From contig NZ_SZQA01000022.1 of NCBI RefSeq assembly GCF_005233835.1, forward strand, positions 1 to 64,000: DNA of 64,000 nucleotides. The letters are read 5' to 3'. Under the pieces are notes generated by a model. It worked only from the letters and a program-made list of their open reading frames with translations, did not search any database and had not been told where the DNA came from. A program made the translations under genes and the position numbers. Positions 42,752-50,676 of this stretch are shown piece after piece; positions within the stretch are counted from its first letter, which is position 1; each line of letters starts with the position of its first letter. The DNA comes from Herbidospora galbida (GTDB lineage: Bacteria; Actinomycetota; Actinomycetes; Streptosporangiales; Streptosporangiaceae).

Positions 42752-44785
42752 GTGCGCGGAGCCAGCTGGGTGCTCGTCCTGGGCCTCCTGATCACGCTCG
42801 CCGCCGGGGCCGTCGCCGCCGGAACGCTCAACGCCCTCTCGCTCAGCCGCTTCGAGGCCCCCGGCTCGGAGTCGATGCGGGCCAAGGAGACTCTCGCCGC
42901 GCAGTTCGGCACCGGCAGCCCCAACCTCGCCCTCCTCGTCACGGCCAAAGAGGGCACCGTCGACGACCCCGAGGTCGCCGAGGCGGGCCGCGAGCTGACC
43001 CGCGAACTCGCCGCCCGCAGCGGGGACGCCTGGTCGTACTGGACACGTGGTTCGGCCACCCTGCGCAGCCAGGACGCCCGGCAGGCCCTCGTGCTGGCCT
43101 GGATCCCGGGCGACGCCGACGCGGTCAGACGGACCGTCCTGCCGGCGCTCACACCGGAGTTCACCCGCGACGGCCCGCTGGTCAGGGTCGAGGTCGGCGG
43201 CGGCGACGAGGTGTTCCGGCAGGTCATGGAGCAGGCCAGGACCGACTTCCTGCGCGCGGAGCTGGTCGTGCTGCCGATGGTCCTGCTGCTGCTCTGGCTG
43301 GTCTACCGCCGGTTCGCCGCCGCCCTGGTCACCCTCGCCGTCGGCGTCGCCGCCGTGGCCGGTTCGCTCGCGCTGATCCGCGCGGTGACCCTCTTCACCG
43401 ACGTCTCCACGTTCGCCGCCAACCTCGCCCTCGTCATGGGCGTCGGCCTCGGCGTCGACTACGGCCTGTTCGTCGTCTTCCGCTTCCGCGAGGAACTCGG
43501 CCGGGGCGCGGCGGTCGACGAGGCGGTCGCCCGGACCGTCCGGACCGCCGGGCGGACCGTGGTGTTCAGCGGCGTCACCGTCGCCGCCGCGCTCGCGGTC
43601 CTGCTCGCCTTCCCGTTCCCGTTCCTCCGGTCGTTCGGGTACGCCGGCCTCGCGGTCGTCGTCGCCGCCGTGCCCAGTGCGACGGTGCTGCTGCCCGCCG
43701 CCCTGCGGCTGCTGGGCCACCGGGTCACCCGGCGTCGTCCGGCCCCGGCCCCGGTCTTCTGGGGAGAGGTGGCCACCCGGGTCATGCGCCGGCCGCTGCT
43801 GCTGGGCGGGGCGGCGCTGGCGCTCGTGTTGCTGCTCGGCTCGCCGTTCCTCGGCATCAGGTTCGGCCTCCCCGACGACCGCGTGCTGCCCGAATCGGCT
43901 CCCGCCCGTCAGCTCTACGACCAGGTCAGAGCCGGGTTCCCGGTGGAGGAGGCGGACGCCGTCCAGGTCGTGGCGGCCAGGGAAAACCTCCCGGCGTCCT
44001 ACGCGGCGGAGCTGTCCCGGATCGACGGCGTCGCGCGGGTCGACTCGGCGGCCGGGTCGTTCGCCGACGGCCGGCCGGTCGGGCCCCCTGCGGGCACCCG
44101 GTTCGCGGCCGGGGGCGGGACGTGGCTCTCGGTCGTGGCCTCCGGCGACCGGCTCGACCTGGTCGCCGACGTCAGGGCGCTGCCCGCGCCGGTCGGCGTA
44201 GTGGTCGGCGGCTACCCGGCCGAGCTGGCCGACTACCGCGACGGCGTCGTGGGCCGCCTGCCGCTGGTCGCCGGGCTGATCGTGCTGGTCACGTGCGTGG
44301 TGCTGTTCGTGATGAGCGGCAGCGTCGTGGCCCCGCTGAAGGCGGCGGTGCTGAACCTGCTCAGCCTGTCGGTCATGTTCGGCGCGCTGGTCTTCCTCTT
44401 CCAGGACAGAACGGGCAGCATCGAGCCCAGCATCCCGATCCTGATGTTCTGCGTCGCCTACGCCCTGTCCATGGACTACGAGGTCTTCCTGCTCTCCCGC
44501 ATCAAGGAGGAGTACGACCGCACCGGTGACGTCGTGAGCTCCGTACCGAACGGAATCGCGCGGAGCGCGCCGCTCGTCACCGCGGCGGCCGCGATCCTGG
44601 CGGCCTCCTTCGCCGTGTACGCCACCTCCGGCGTCGTCTTCCTGCAGATGCTCGGCGTGGGCATGGCCCTCGCGGTAGTGGTCGACGCGACGATCATCAG
44701 AGGGGTGCTGCTGCCCGCCGCGATGGCCCTGGCCGGGCAGGCGAACTGGTGGGCGCCGCGACTACTGACAAGGAGACGCCGCTGA
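42752..44785 (+). CDS. MMPL-family RND exporter
   Basis: The 677-residue protein has two repeated halves, each with an exported loop and a cluster of membrane helices. First half: MGVGLGVDYGLFVVFRFREE (proton-relay helix with D-Y pair). Second half: FCVAYALSMDYEVFLLSRIK. These D-Y motifs are diagnostic for MMPL transporters of lipids or drugs. The start is a GTG at 42752 after an AAGGGG site. It is divergent from, and probably repressed by, the TetR gene. The LLM oxidoreductase gene overlaps its 3' end. Confidence 0.93.
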   Translation: MRGASWVLVLGLLITLAAGAVAAGTLNALSLSRFEAPGSESMRAKETLAAQFGTGSPNLALLVTAKEGTVDDPEVAEAGRELTRELAARSGDAWSYWTRGSATLRSQDARQALVLAWIPGDADAVRRTVLPALTPEFTRDGPLVRVEVGGGDEVFRQVMEQARTDFLRAELVVLPMVLLLLWLVYRRFAAALVTLAVGVAAVAGSLALIRAVTLFTDVSTFAANLALVMGVGLGVDYGLFVVFRFREELGRGAAVDEAVARTVRTAGRTVVFSGVTVAAALAVLLAFPFPFLRSFGYAGLAVVVAAVPSATVLLPAALRLLGHRVTRRRPAPAPVFWGEVATRVMRRPLLLGGAALALVLLLGSPFLGIRFGLPDDRVLPESAPARQLYDQVRAGFPVEEADAVQVVAARENLPASYAAELSRIDGVARVDSAAGSFADGRPVGPPAGTRFAAGGGTWLSVVASGDRLDLVADVRALPAPVGVVVGGYPAELADYRDGVVGRLPLVAGLIVLVTCVVLFVMSGSVVAPLKAAVLNLLSLSVMFGALVFLFQDRTGSIEPSIPILMFCVAYALSMDYEVFLLSRIKEEYDRTGDVVSSVPNGIARSAPLVTAAAAILAASFAVYATSGVVFLQMLGVGMALAVVVDATIIRGVLLPAAMALAGQANWWAPRLLTRRRR

Positions 44786-45831
44786 TCCGCATCGGGATCT
44801 TCCTGGTCGGCGCGCTGTTCCCCGGCCAGACCTCCGGCGAGGTGCTGCGGAACACCGTCGAGACCGTCGTCGCCGCCGAACGGGCCGGCTTCGACGACGC
44901 CTGGCTCGCCGAACACCACTTCATGTCCTATGGCGTGATTCCCTCAGCCGTCACGCTGGCGGGGGTGGCCCTGGGCCGCACGTCGCGGATCCGCGTCGGG
45001 ACGGCCGTGAGCGTGCTGTCCACCCGCCACCCGGTCGCCCTCGCCGAGGAGGCCGCGATCCTGCACCACGCCTCGGGCGGCCGCTTCGAACTCGGCGTGG
45101 GCCGCGGCGGCCCCTGGGTCGACCTGGAGGTCTTCGGCACCGGCCTGCCCCGCTTCGAGCGCGGCTTCGCCGAGTCCCTCGACCTGCTCTGCGCGGCGCT
45201 GACCAGGGAAAGCGTGTCGGCCGACGGGGAGTTCTTCCGCTTCCGCGAGGTCCCCGTGACGCCGTCGCCGCCGGGCCTGCGCCCGGTCGTCGCCTGCACC
45301 TCGGCGCAGACCGCCGACCTGGCCGCCGCACGCGGCCTGCCGATGCTGCTGGGCCTGCACGTCGGCGACGAGGAGAAGGCCGCGATGCTCGCCCGCCACT
45401 CCGCCGCCGGGGAGAAGGCCGCGACGCTCACCCTGCACTCCGCCGCCGAGGGGGTTTCGCCGTCGACCGCCACCGGAGTCCCGGCCGACCACATCGGAGC
45501 CGCCGTCGGGTTCGTGGCCGACACGACCGACGAGGCCGTCGCCGAGCTCAAGCGGGCGATGCCGCGCTGGCTGCGCCCCGGTCTGGCCGGTTACGTCCCG
45601 GTCGACGGCCGCCCACGACCCGCCCGCGACGTCGACGCCTATGTCGACCTGCTCTGCCGTATCCACCCGGTCGGATCGCCGGAGCACTGCGTCGGAGTGC
45701 TGCGCGAGACGATCCGGCGTACCGGTCTGACCAGGTTGATCCTCCTGGTGGAAGGCGCGGGCGACCATCGCAGGACCCTGGAGAACGTGGCCCGGCTCGG
45801 CCGGGAGGTGCTGCCGCTGATGAGAACGTGA
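44749..45831 (+). CDS. LLM-class flavin-dependent oxidoreductase (luciferase-like)
   Basis: The protein has the luciferase-like TIM-barrel pattern: RIGIFLVGALFPGQTSGEVL, AERAGFDDAWLAEHHF, RIRVGTAVSVLSTRHPVALA and GRFELGVGRGGP. An F420 or FMN cofactor is expected. The coordinate given uses a GTG at 44749 that has no good ribosome site. A perfect AAGGAG (44770-44775) sits 6 nt before a CTG at 44782, which would give the family-typical N-terminus [M]IRIGIF. This CTG is probably the real start. A 39-nt tandem duplication (45373-45450) lies in the C-terminal third. It overlaps the MMPL gene and is likely in the same operon. Confidence 0.88.
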   Translation: MGAATTDKETPLIRIGIFLVGALFPGQTSGEVLRNTVETVVAAERAGFDDAWLAEHHFMSYGVIPSAVTLAGVALGRTSRIRVGTAVSVLSTRHPVALAEEAAILHHASGGRFELGVGRGGPWVDLEVFGTGLPRFERGFAESLDLLCAALTRESVSADGEFFRFREVPVTPSPPGLRPVVACTSAQTADLAAARGLPMLLGLHVGDEEKAAMLARHSAAGEKAATLTLHSAAEGVSPSTATGVPADHIGAAVGFVADTTDEAVAELKRAMPRWLRPGLAGYVPVDGRPRPARDVDAYVDLLCRIHPVGSPEHCVGVLRETIRRTGLTRLILLVEGAGDHRRTLENVARLGREVLPLMRT

Positions 45832-45871
45832 TTCGTCCACGGCATGAACACGAGATTGCCTATAAAAGAGG

Positions 45872-45887
45872 TAGGTAAAGTTGCCTA
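45872..45887. promoter_or_regulatory. Imperfect inverted repeat upstream of the FAD/NAD(P)-binding protein
   Basis: TAGGTAA-AG-TTGCCTA has 7-bp arms with one mismatch and ends 10 nt before the ATG at 45898. The right half TTGCCTAT recurs at 45856-45863. The AT-rich block stands out from the GC-rich surroundings and probably holds the promoter and an operator. The regulator is unknown; a DtxR/IdeR-like iron box is conceivable but the match is poor. Confidence 0.35.
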
Positions 45888-45897
45888 TCCTGAGGGC

Positions 45898-47199
45898 ATG
45901 ACTCCCGTCATCGTGGTCGTGGGCGGTGGGGCCAGTGGCACCCTGGCCGCCGTTCACCTGCTGCACAACGCACGAGCCCGTCGTCTCCCCCTGCGGGTCG
46001 TGCTGATCGACCGGTACGCCCGTCACGGCCTCGGTCAGGCCTACTCCACCACCGATCCCGCGCATCTCCTCAACGCCGCCGCGGCGAAGATGAGCGCTCT
46101 CCAGCACGACCCGGACGACTTCGTCCGCTGGGCCAGGGCGCCGGAGTGCGCCTTCCTGCCCCGGCAGACCTACGGCCACTACCTGCGCGACGTTTTGGAG
46201 CGTGCCCAGGACGGGCCCGAGCGCACCGTCCAGCGGGTCACCGGCGACGTCGCGGCGGTCTCGCGGCGGCCCTACCGGGTGACGCTCACCGACGGGAGGG
46301 GCTACGACGCCGACGCGATCGTGCTGGCCACCGGCAACGCCGCGCCCGGACTGCGGCTGCCCGAGGAGCGATGTACCAACGACCCCTGGGCGGTGGGCGC
46401 GCTCAACGGGGTCGCCGACGGCGACGTCCTCGTCGTCGGGACCGGCCTGACCATGGTCGACATGGCCGTCACGCTCACCCGCGCGCCCGGCCGGACGGTC
46501 TACGCGGTGTCGCGGCACGGGCTGCTGCCCCGCGTGCACACAGAAGGGCCCGTGACCCCCCACCCGGTCACGCTGCCCGAAGGGCCGCTGACGCTGCGGG
46601 TGCTCTTCCGGGCCGTGCGCGAGGCGGCCGCACGCGACGACTGGCGGGGTGTGGTCGACGGGCTGCGGCCCCGGGTGCCGGAGCTGTGGTCGCGGCTCCC
46701 GCTGAGGGAGCAGCGCCGGTTCCTGGCGCTGGCGGCGCGCTACTGGGAGATCCACCGGCACCGGATCCCGCCCGTCACCGCCGCGAAGATCGAGAGCCTG
46801 CGGTCGTCCGGCCGGCTGAAACTGCTGAGCGGCTGCGTGGACGGGGTCACGCCCCGCGCCGACGGCGTGACGGTGCACCTGAAAGACCGCGACCTGCCCG
46901 TCTCGTGGGTGGTCAACGCCACCGGGCCCGGCTCGGTCTGCGCCCGCGATCCGCTGCTGACCCGGCTCATGGGCGACGGCCTGGTGCGGGCCGACCGGCT
47001 CGGGCTCGGCGTGGACGCCGACGCGCGCGGACGTCTCGTCGACGCCACCGGCCGGGCCGACGACCGGCTCGTCACCCTCGGGCCGGTGCTGAGAGGCAGC
47101 CGCTACGAGACCACGGCCATCCCCGAGATCCGCGGCCAGGCCGCGGCGCTCGCCCCGCACGTCATCGACGAGATCGCGCGGTGGCCGAGTGTGATCTAG
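45898..47199 (+). CDS. FAD/NAD(P)-binding protein (NAD_binding_9 / COG4529 type)
   Basis: The protein has 433 residues from the ATG at 45898. The N-terminal dinucleotide-binding motif is VIVVVGGGASGTLAAVHLLH. Then come GLGQAYSTTDPAHLLNAAAA, ADAIVLATGNAAPG and a second nucleotide motif DVLVVGTGLTMVDMAVTLTR. It ends with VVNATGPGSVCARDPLL and LGPVLRGSRYETTAIPEIRG. This is the COG4529 group of uncharacterised flavoproteins. The stop codon lies inside a CRP-like palindrome. The frame is open further upstream to 45844, but Met19 fits the family start. Confidence 0.88.
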   Translation: MTPVIVVVGGGASGTLAAVHLLHNARARRLPLRVVLIDRYARHGLGQAYSTTDPAHLLNAAAAKMSALQHDPDDFVRWARAPECAFLPRQTYGHYLRDVLERAQDGPERTVQRVTGDVAAVSRRPYRVTLTDGRGYDADAIVLATGNAAPGLRLPEERCTNDPWAVGALNGVADGDVLVVGTGLTMVDMAVTLTRAPGRTVYAVSRHGLLPRVHTEGPVTPHPVTLPEGPLTLRVLFRAVREAAARDDWRGVVDGLRPRVPELWSRLPLREQRRFLALAARYWEIHRHRIPPVTAAKIESLRSSGRLKLLSGCVDGVTPRADGVTVHLKDRDLPVSWVVNATGPGSVCARDPLLTRLMGDGLVRADRLGLGVDADARGRLVDATGRADDRLVTLGPVLRGSRYETTAIPEIRGQAAALAPHVIDEIARWPSVI

Positions 47200-47205
47200 A
47201 TCACA
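47190..47205. promoter_or_regulatory. Perfect CRP-type palindrome TGTGATCTAGATCACA
   Basis: This 16-bp perfect palindrome is identical to the idealised CRP site TGTGA-N6-TCACA known in enterobacteria, and actinobacterial Crp homologues are reported to use a similar motif. It overlaps the stop codon (TAG) of the flavoprotein gene and lies 62 nt before the ATG of the glycosyltransferase gene at 47268, so that gene is the likely target. Confidence 0.65.
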
Positions 47206-47267
47206 TAAGCGAATTGTGTGTTCACCGCGTCTTAATACCGGGGAAATCACACATTTCAAAGGGGAAA

Positions 47268-48533
47268 ATGTTGACCATCTCGGGAGCTTTACGACGAACG
47301 GTCATCCGATTGCTGGAGAAACGCGACCAGCGCCGGGCCAGAAAAGCTCCACCGCCCGACACGCGCGAGATCCGCATTCTCCTGCTTCACGCCTACGGAT
47401 TGGGCGGCACCATCAGAACCGTCTTCAACCTGGCCGCCCACCTGGCCGAACGCCATGACGTCGAGATCGTCAGCGTCGTCCGCGAACTCCCGGATTTCTT
47501 CTTCGAACCGCCGCCCGGCGTGCGGATCACCTATCTCGATGATCGCGTGAACGGCAGAAAAGGACTCCTCAACCGCTTCCGCAGCCGCCTGACGCCGCCC
47601 GACGAGGCCGCCGCCCACTGGTACACCCTGAAAACCGACCTCGCGCTGGCGCGCTACATCCGCAAGCGGCGCGGTGGCGTCCTCATCGGCACCCGCCCGG
47701 CCCTGAACCTGCTGATCGCCCGGTTCGCCGGACCCGAGGTGATCACCATCGGCCAGGAGCACGCGAACCTCCCGTCGCACGGGGAGGAGACCCAGAAGCA
47801 GATCGCCCGCCGCTACGGCCGCCTGACCGCCGTGGCCACGCTCACCGAGACCGACCTGCGGTCGTACGAGAAGGCACTGAAGAAGAAGCGCCCGGCCCAC
47901 CTGGTCAGGATCCCGAACGCGGTCCCGAAGCTGAACGGCGCGACGGCGCACCGCACCGCGCCCGTCGTGGTGGCGATCGGCCGGCTCGCCCACGTGAAGG
48001 GCTACGACCTGCTGATCCGCGCCTGGGCCCACGTCCACCGCGTCCACCCCGACTGGGAGCTGCGCATCTACGGCTCGGGCGCCCGCCACGACAAGCTCCA
48101 GGCGTCGATCGAGAAGAAGGAGCTGACCGGCTGCGTGCGCCTCATGGGCCCGGCCACCGACGTCGGCGCGGTGCTGGCCGAGGCGTCGATCAACGTGCTC
48201 AGCAGCCGCCGCGAGGGCATGCCGATGACCATCCTGGAGGCCATGAGCGTCGGCGTCCCGGTCGTCGCCTACGACTGCCCGACGGGCCCGGCCGAGATCA
48301 TCACCGACGGGCACAACGGCCTGCTCGTCCCGGCCGGCAAGATCCACGCGATGGCCGACGCCATCGGCCGCCTCATCGCCGACCCCGACCTGCGCACCCA
48401 CCTGGCCGAGAACGGCCTGGTCACGGCCAAGGAATACGACATGAGCGCGATCGGCCCCCAGTGGGAGGAACTGCTCACCGCGTGCTCAGCGGCGTCTCCT
48501 CGGTCAGGCGGGACAGCTTCTCCGGGTTCCTGA
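47268..48533 (+). CDS. GT4-family glycosyltransferase
   Basis: The protein has 421 residues. The N-terminal lobe shows RILLLHAYGLGGTIRTVFNL (sugar-acceptor side glycine loop). The C-terminal lobe has VVVAIGRLAHVKGYDLLIRA and the E-x7-E donor motif in SRREGMPMTILEAMSVGVPV, with CPTGPAEIITDGHNGLLVPA after it. It is a retaining GT-B enzyme using an NDP-sugar, with similarity to wall and exopolysaccharide glycosyltransferases. GGGGAAA precedes the ATG. The last 59 nt overlap the convergent sigma-factor gene. A CRP-like site lies 62 nt upstream. Confidence 0.92.
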   Translation: MLTISGALRRTVIRLLEKRDQRRARKAPPPDTREIRILLLHAYGLGGTIRTVFNLAAHLAERHDVEIVSVVRELPDFFFEPPPGVRITYLDDRVNGRKGLLNRFRSRLTPPDEAAAHWYTLKTDLALARYIRKRRGGVLIGTRPALNLLIARFAGPEVITIGQEHANLPSHGEETQKQIARRYGRLTAVATLTETDLRSYEKALKKKRPAHLVRIPNAVPKLNGATAHRTAPVVVAIGRLAHVKGYDLLIRAWAHVHRVHPDWELRIYGSGARHDKLQASIEKKELTGCVRLMGPATDVGAVLAEASINVLSSRREGMPMTILEAMSVGVPVVAYDCPTGPAEIITDGHNGLLVPAGKIHAMADAIGRLIADPDLRTHLAENGLVTAKEYDMSAIGPQWEELLTACSAASPRSGGTASPGS

Positions 48534-49359
48534 CGTAGTAGACCTCGGTGATCAGGCCGTCTTCGACGCGCATCGTCATCAGGCCGTCGAGGACGCCGTC
48601 GAGGTAGGCGAGGAAGGCCGGGCAGCCGTTGGCCTCGGTCGTCTCCAGCGTCATGACCGCGCCGAACGCGCGCAGGATGCCCTCGTAGAAGCGGACCATC
48701 TTCTCGGCCCCCACGAGGGGCCGGTGCATGGCCTGGACGTTGCCGCCGCCGTCGGCGAGCAGCACCACGTCGGGGGCCAGCAGGTCGAGCAGGCCCTGCG
48801 GGTTCCCGGTCTCGATCGCGTGCCGGAAGGCGGCCATCGCGTCTCTGGTCTGCTGCTGCGAGGGGGTGCCGCGCGGGCGGCGGGCGGCCACGTGGCCCCG
48901 GGCGCGGTGGGCGATCTGCCGCACCGCCGCCTGGGACTTGCCGACGGCCTCGGCGACCTCGGCGTACTCGAAATCGAAGACCTCGCGGAGGACGAAGACG
49001 GCCCGCTCCGTCGGGGTGAGGGTCTCCAGGACCAGCAGCATCGCCGTCGACAGGCTGTCGGCCAGTTCGACGTCCTCCGCGACGTCGGGGGCGGTCAGCA
49101 GGGGCTCGGGCAGCCACGGGCCGAAATAGGTCTCCTTGCGGCGGCCCAGGACGCGCAGCCGCCCGAGCGCCTGCCGGGTGGCGATGGTGACCAGGTAGGC
49201 GCGCTGGTCGCGGACCGCCGAGAGGTCCACGCCGGTCCACTTGAGCCACGTCTCCTGGACGACGTCCTCGGCGTCGGCGGCCGAGCCGAGCAGCTCGTAG
49301 GCGACGGTGAAGAGCAGGGTGCGGTGGGCGACGAAGGTCTCCGTCGCGGGATCGGTCAT
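48475..49359 (-). CDS. sigJ: ECF41-type RNA polymerase sigma factor (SigJ-like) with SnoaL-like C-terminal domain
   Basis: The 294-residue protein has sigma-70 region 2 (TFVAHRTLLFTVAYELLGSA and DAEDVVQETWLKWTG), region 4 (LTPTERAVFVLREVFDFEYA and EVAEAVGKSQAAVRQIAHRA), and a SnoaL-like C-terminal extension. The extension holds the group's hallmark motifs LLADGGGNVQA and NPEKLSRL. In ECF41 sigma factors this extension regulates activity, and no anti-sigma gene is needed. The exact start is uncertain: Met at 49359, 49365 and 49395 are all in frame. It is divergent from the oxidoreductase at 49455, its probable target. Confidence 0.9.
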   Translation of the reverse strand: MTDPATETFVAHRTLLFTVAYELLGSAADAEDVVQETWLKWTGVDLSAVRDQRAYLVTIATRQALGRLRVLGRRKETYFGPWLPEPLLTAPDVAEDVELADSLSTAMLLVLETLTPTERAVFVLREVFDFEYAEVAEAVGKSQAAVRQIAHRARGHVAARRPRGTPSQQQTRDAMAAFRHAIETGNPQGLLDLLAPDVVLLADGGGNVQAMHRPLVGAEKMVRFYEGILRAFGAVMTLETTEANGCPAFLAYLDGVLDGLMTMRVEDGLITEVYYVRNPEKLSRLTEETPLSTR

Positions 49360-49394
49360 ATCCATCAGATGCCGGAGCCGGTCGTTTCGTGACA

Positions 49395-49421
49395 TGTCAC
49401 AAGGAAGTCCTGCGGAGCATC
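49395..49421 (+). promoter_or_regulatory. Candidate ECF41 promoter (TGTCACA-N16-CATC)
   Basis: TGTCACA at 49395-49401 is an exact match to the -35 element known for ECF41 promoters. CATC follows after 16 bp at 49418-49421, one base off the CGTC -10 element. The oxidoreductase ATG is at 49455 with AAGGAG 8 nt upstream. The arrangement of sigma gene, divergent target and matching promoter is typical of ECF41 loci. Confidence 0.7.
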
Positions 49422-49454
49422 TCCTGTCTGACGCAACCAGACAAGGAGACGGCA

Positions 49455-50510
49455 ATGCAGATCGTGGTGATCGGAGCCGGATACGCGGGCACCTACGCGG
49501 CCAACCGGCTCGCCAAGAAGACCGACGCCGAGGTCACGGTGGTCAACCCGCGCGGCCACTTCGTGGAGCGGCCCCGGCTGCACCAGACGCTGTCGGGCAC
49601 CGGCCGCGACGTCACCCCGCTCACGTCGATGATGCGGAAGGGCGTCACGGTGCGGGTCGGGGCCGTGGACAAGATCGGCGACGGGGTCGTCACGCTCGAC
49701 GACGGCGACTCGCTCGGCTTCGACCACGCCGTGCTGGCCGTCGGCAGCTCGGTCACGCCGATGCCGGGCACGGTCGCGGTGGGCACCTGGGAGGGGGCCG
49801 AACAGGGGCGGGCCCGCCTCGCGGCGCTCGGCCCGGGGGCCTGGGTCACCGTCGTCGGCGGCGGCCCGACCGGCCTGGAGACGGCCTCGGAGGTCGCGGC
49901 GGCCCGCCCCGACCTGCGGGTCAGGCTCATCGGCGCGCGGATCGGAGAGGCCTTCGGCCCGCAGGTGCGGCGGCGGGTGCTCGCCGCGCTGGCCGGGCTG
50001 AAGGTGGAGGTCGTCGAGGACACCCTGACGGCGGCGGGCGACGGGTTCGTCCGGGTCGGCTCGGGCCGGGAGCTGGAGTCGGGTCTGACCCTGTGGGCGA
50101 TCGTGTCGGGCACCAGCGACCTCGCGGCGCGCAGCGGCTTCACCGTCAACGAGGAGGGCCGGATCGCCGTCGACGACTACCTGCGCAGCGTCGACGATCC
50201 CCGGATCTTCGCCGCCGGCGACTGCGCGGACGTGCCCGGGGCGCGGTTCGCCTGCCAGACCGCCATCCCGCAGGGCGCCCGCGCGGCCGACAACCTGATC
50301 CGCCTCATCGAGGGCCGCCCGCTCCGGCCGCACGAGTTCCGCTACCTGGGCATCTGCATCAGCCTCGGCCGCAAGGACGCGCTGCTGCAGATCACCCACG
50401 CCGACGACAGCCCCGCCCGGACGTTCTTCGCCAAGGGCCCGGCCGTGCTGGCCAAGGAGACGGCGCTGCGGGGGATCAAGGTCGGCGTACGGATGGGCGT
50501 CGGGATGTGA
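49455..50510 (+). CDS. NADH dehydrogenase-like (NDH-2 type) FAD-dependent oxidoreductase
   Basis: The 351-residue protein starts MQIVVIGAGYAGTYAANRLA (FAD-binding GxGxxG). It has GFDHAVLAVGSSVTPMPGTV, a second nucleotide site WVTVVGGGPTGLETASEVAA and FAAGDCADVPGARF near 255. It lacks the C-terminal membrane-anchoring stretch of true NDH-2. The electron acceptor is unknown. The start ATG at 49455 follows AAGGAG, and the frame open upstream to 49389 overlaps the ECF41 promoter. It is likely the main target of the divergent sigma factor. Confidence 0.92.
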   Translation: MQIVVIGAGYAGTYAANRLAKKTDAEVTVVNPRGHFVERPRLHQTLSGTGRDVTPLTSMMRKGVTVRVGAVDKIGDGVVTLDDGDSLGFDHAVLAVGSSVTPMPGTVAVGTWEGAEQGRARLAALGPGAWVTVVGGGPTGLETASEVAAARPDLRVRLIGARIGEAFGPQVRRRVLAALAGLKVEVVEDTLTAAGDGFVRVGSGRELESGLTLWAIVSGTSDLAARSGFTVNEEGRIAVDDYLRSVDDPRIFAAGDCADVPGARFACQTAIPQGARAADNLIRLIEGRPLRPHEFRYLGICISLGRKDALLQITHADDSPARTFFAKGPAVLAKETALRGIKVGVRMGVGM

Positions 50511-50676
50511 GGCCATCCCAACTACTCGAAATACATCCGATCTGTTGATCGACTAAGGGGGGCAATACAGGGTTTTGGGGGGTTGTCGGCACGGAAACAT
50601 CGGATGCCAACTCTTGTTTCGCGGGTATTTCGGTGCTATTTCCTTGACTACCCCCTCACCCTGACCGGAGGATTCC

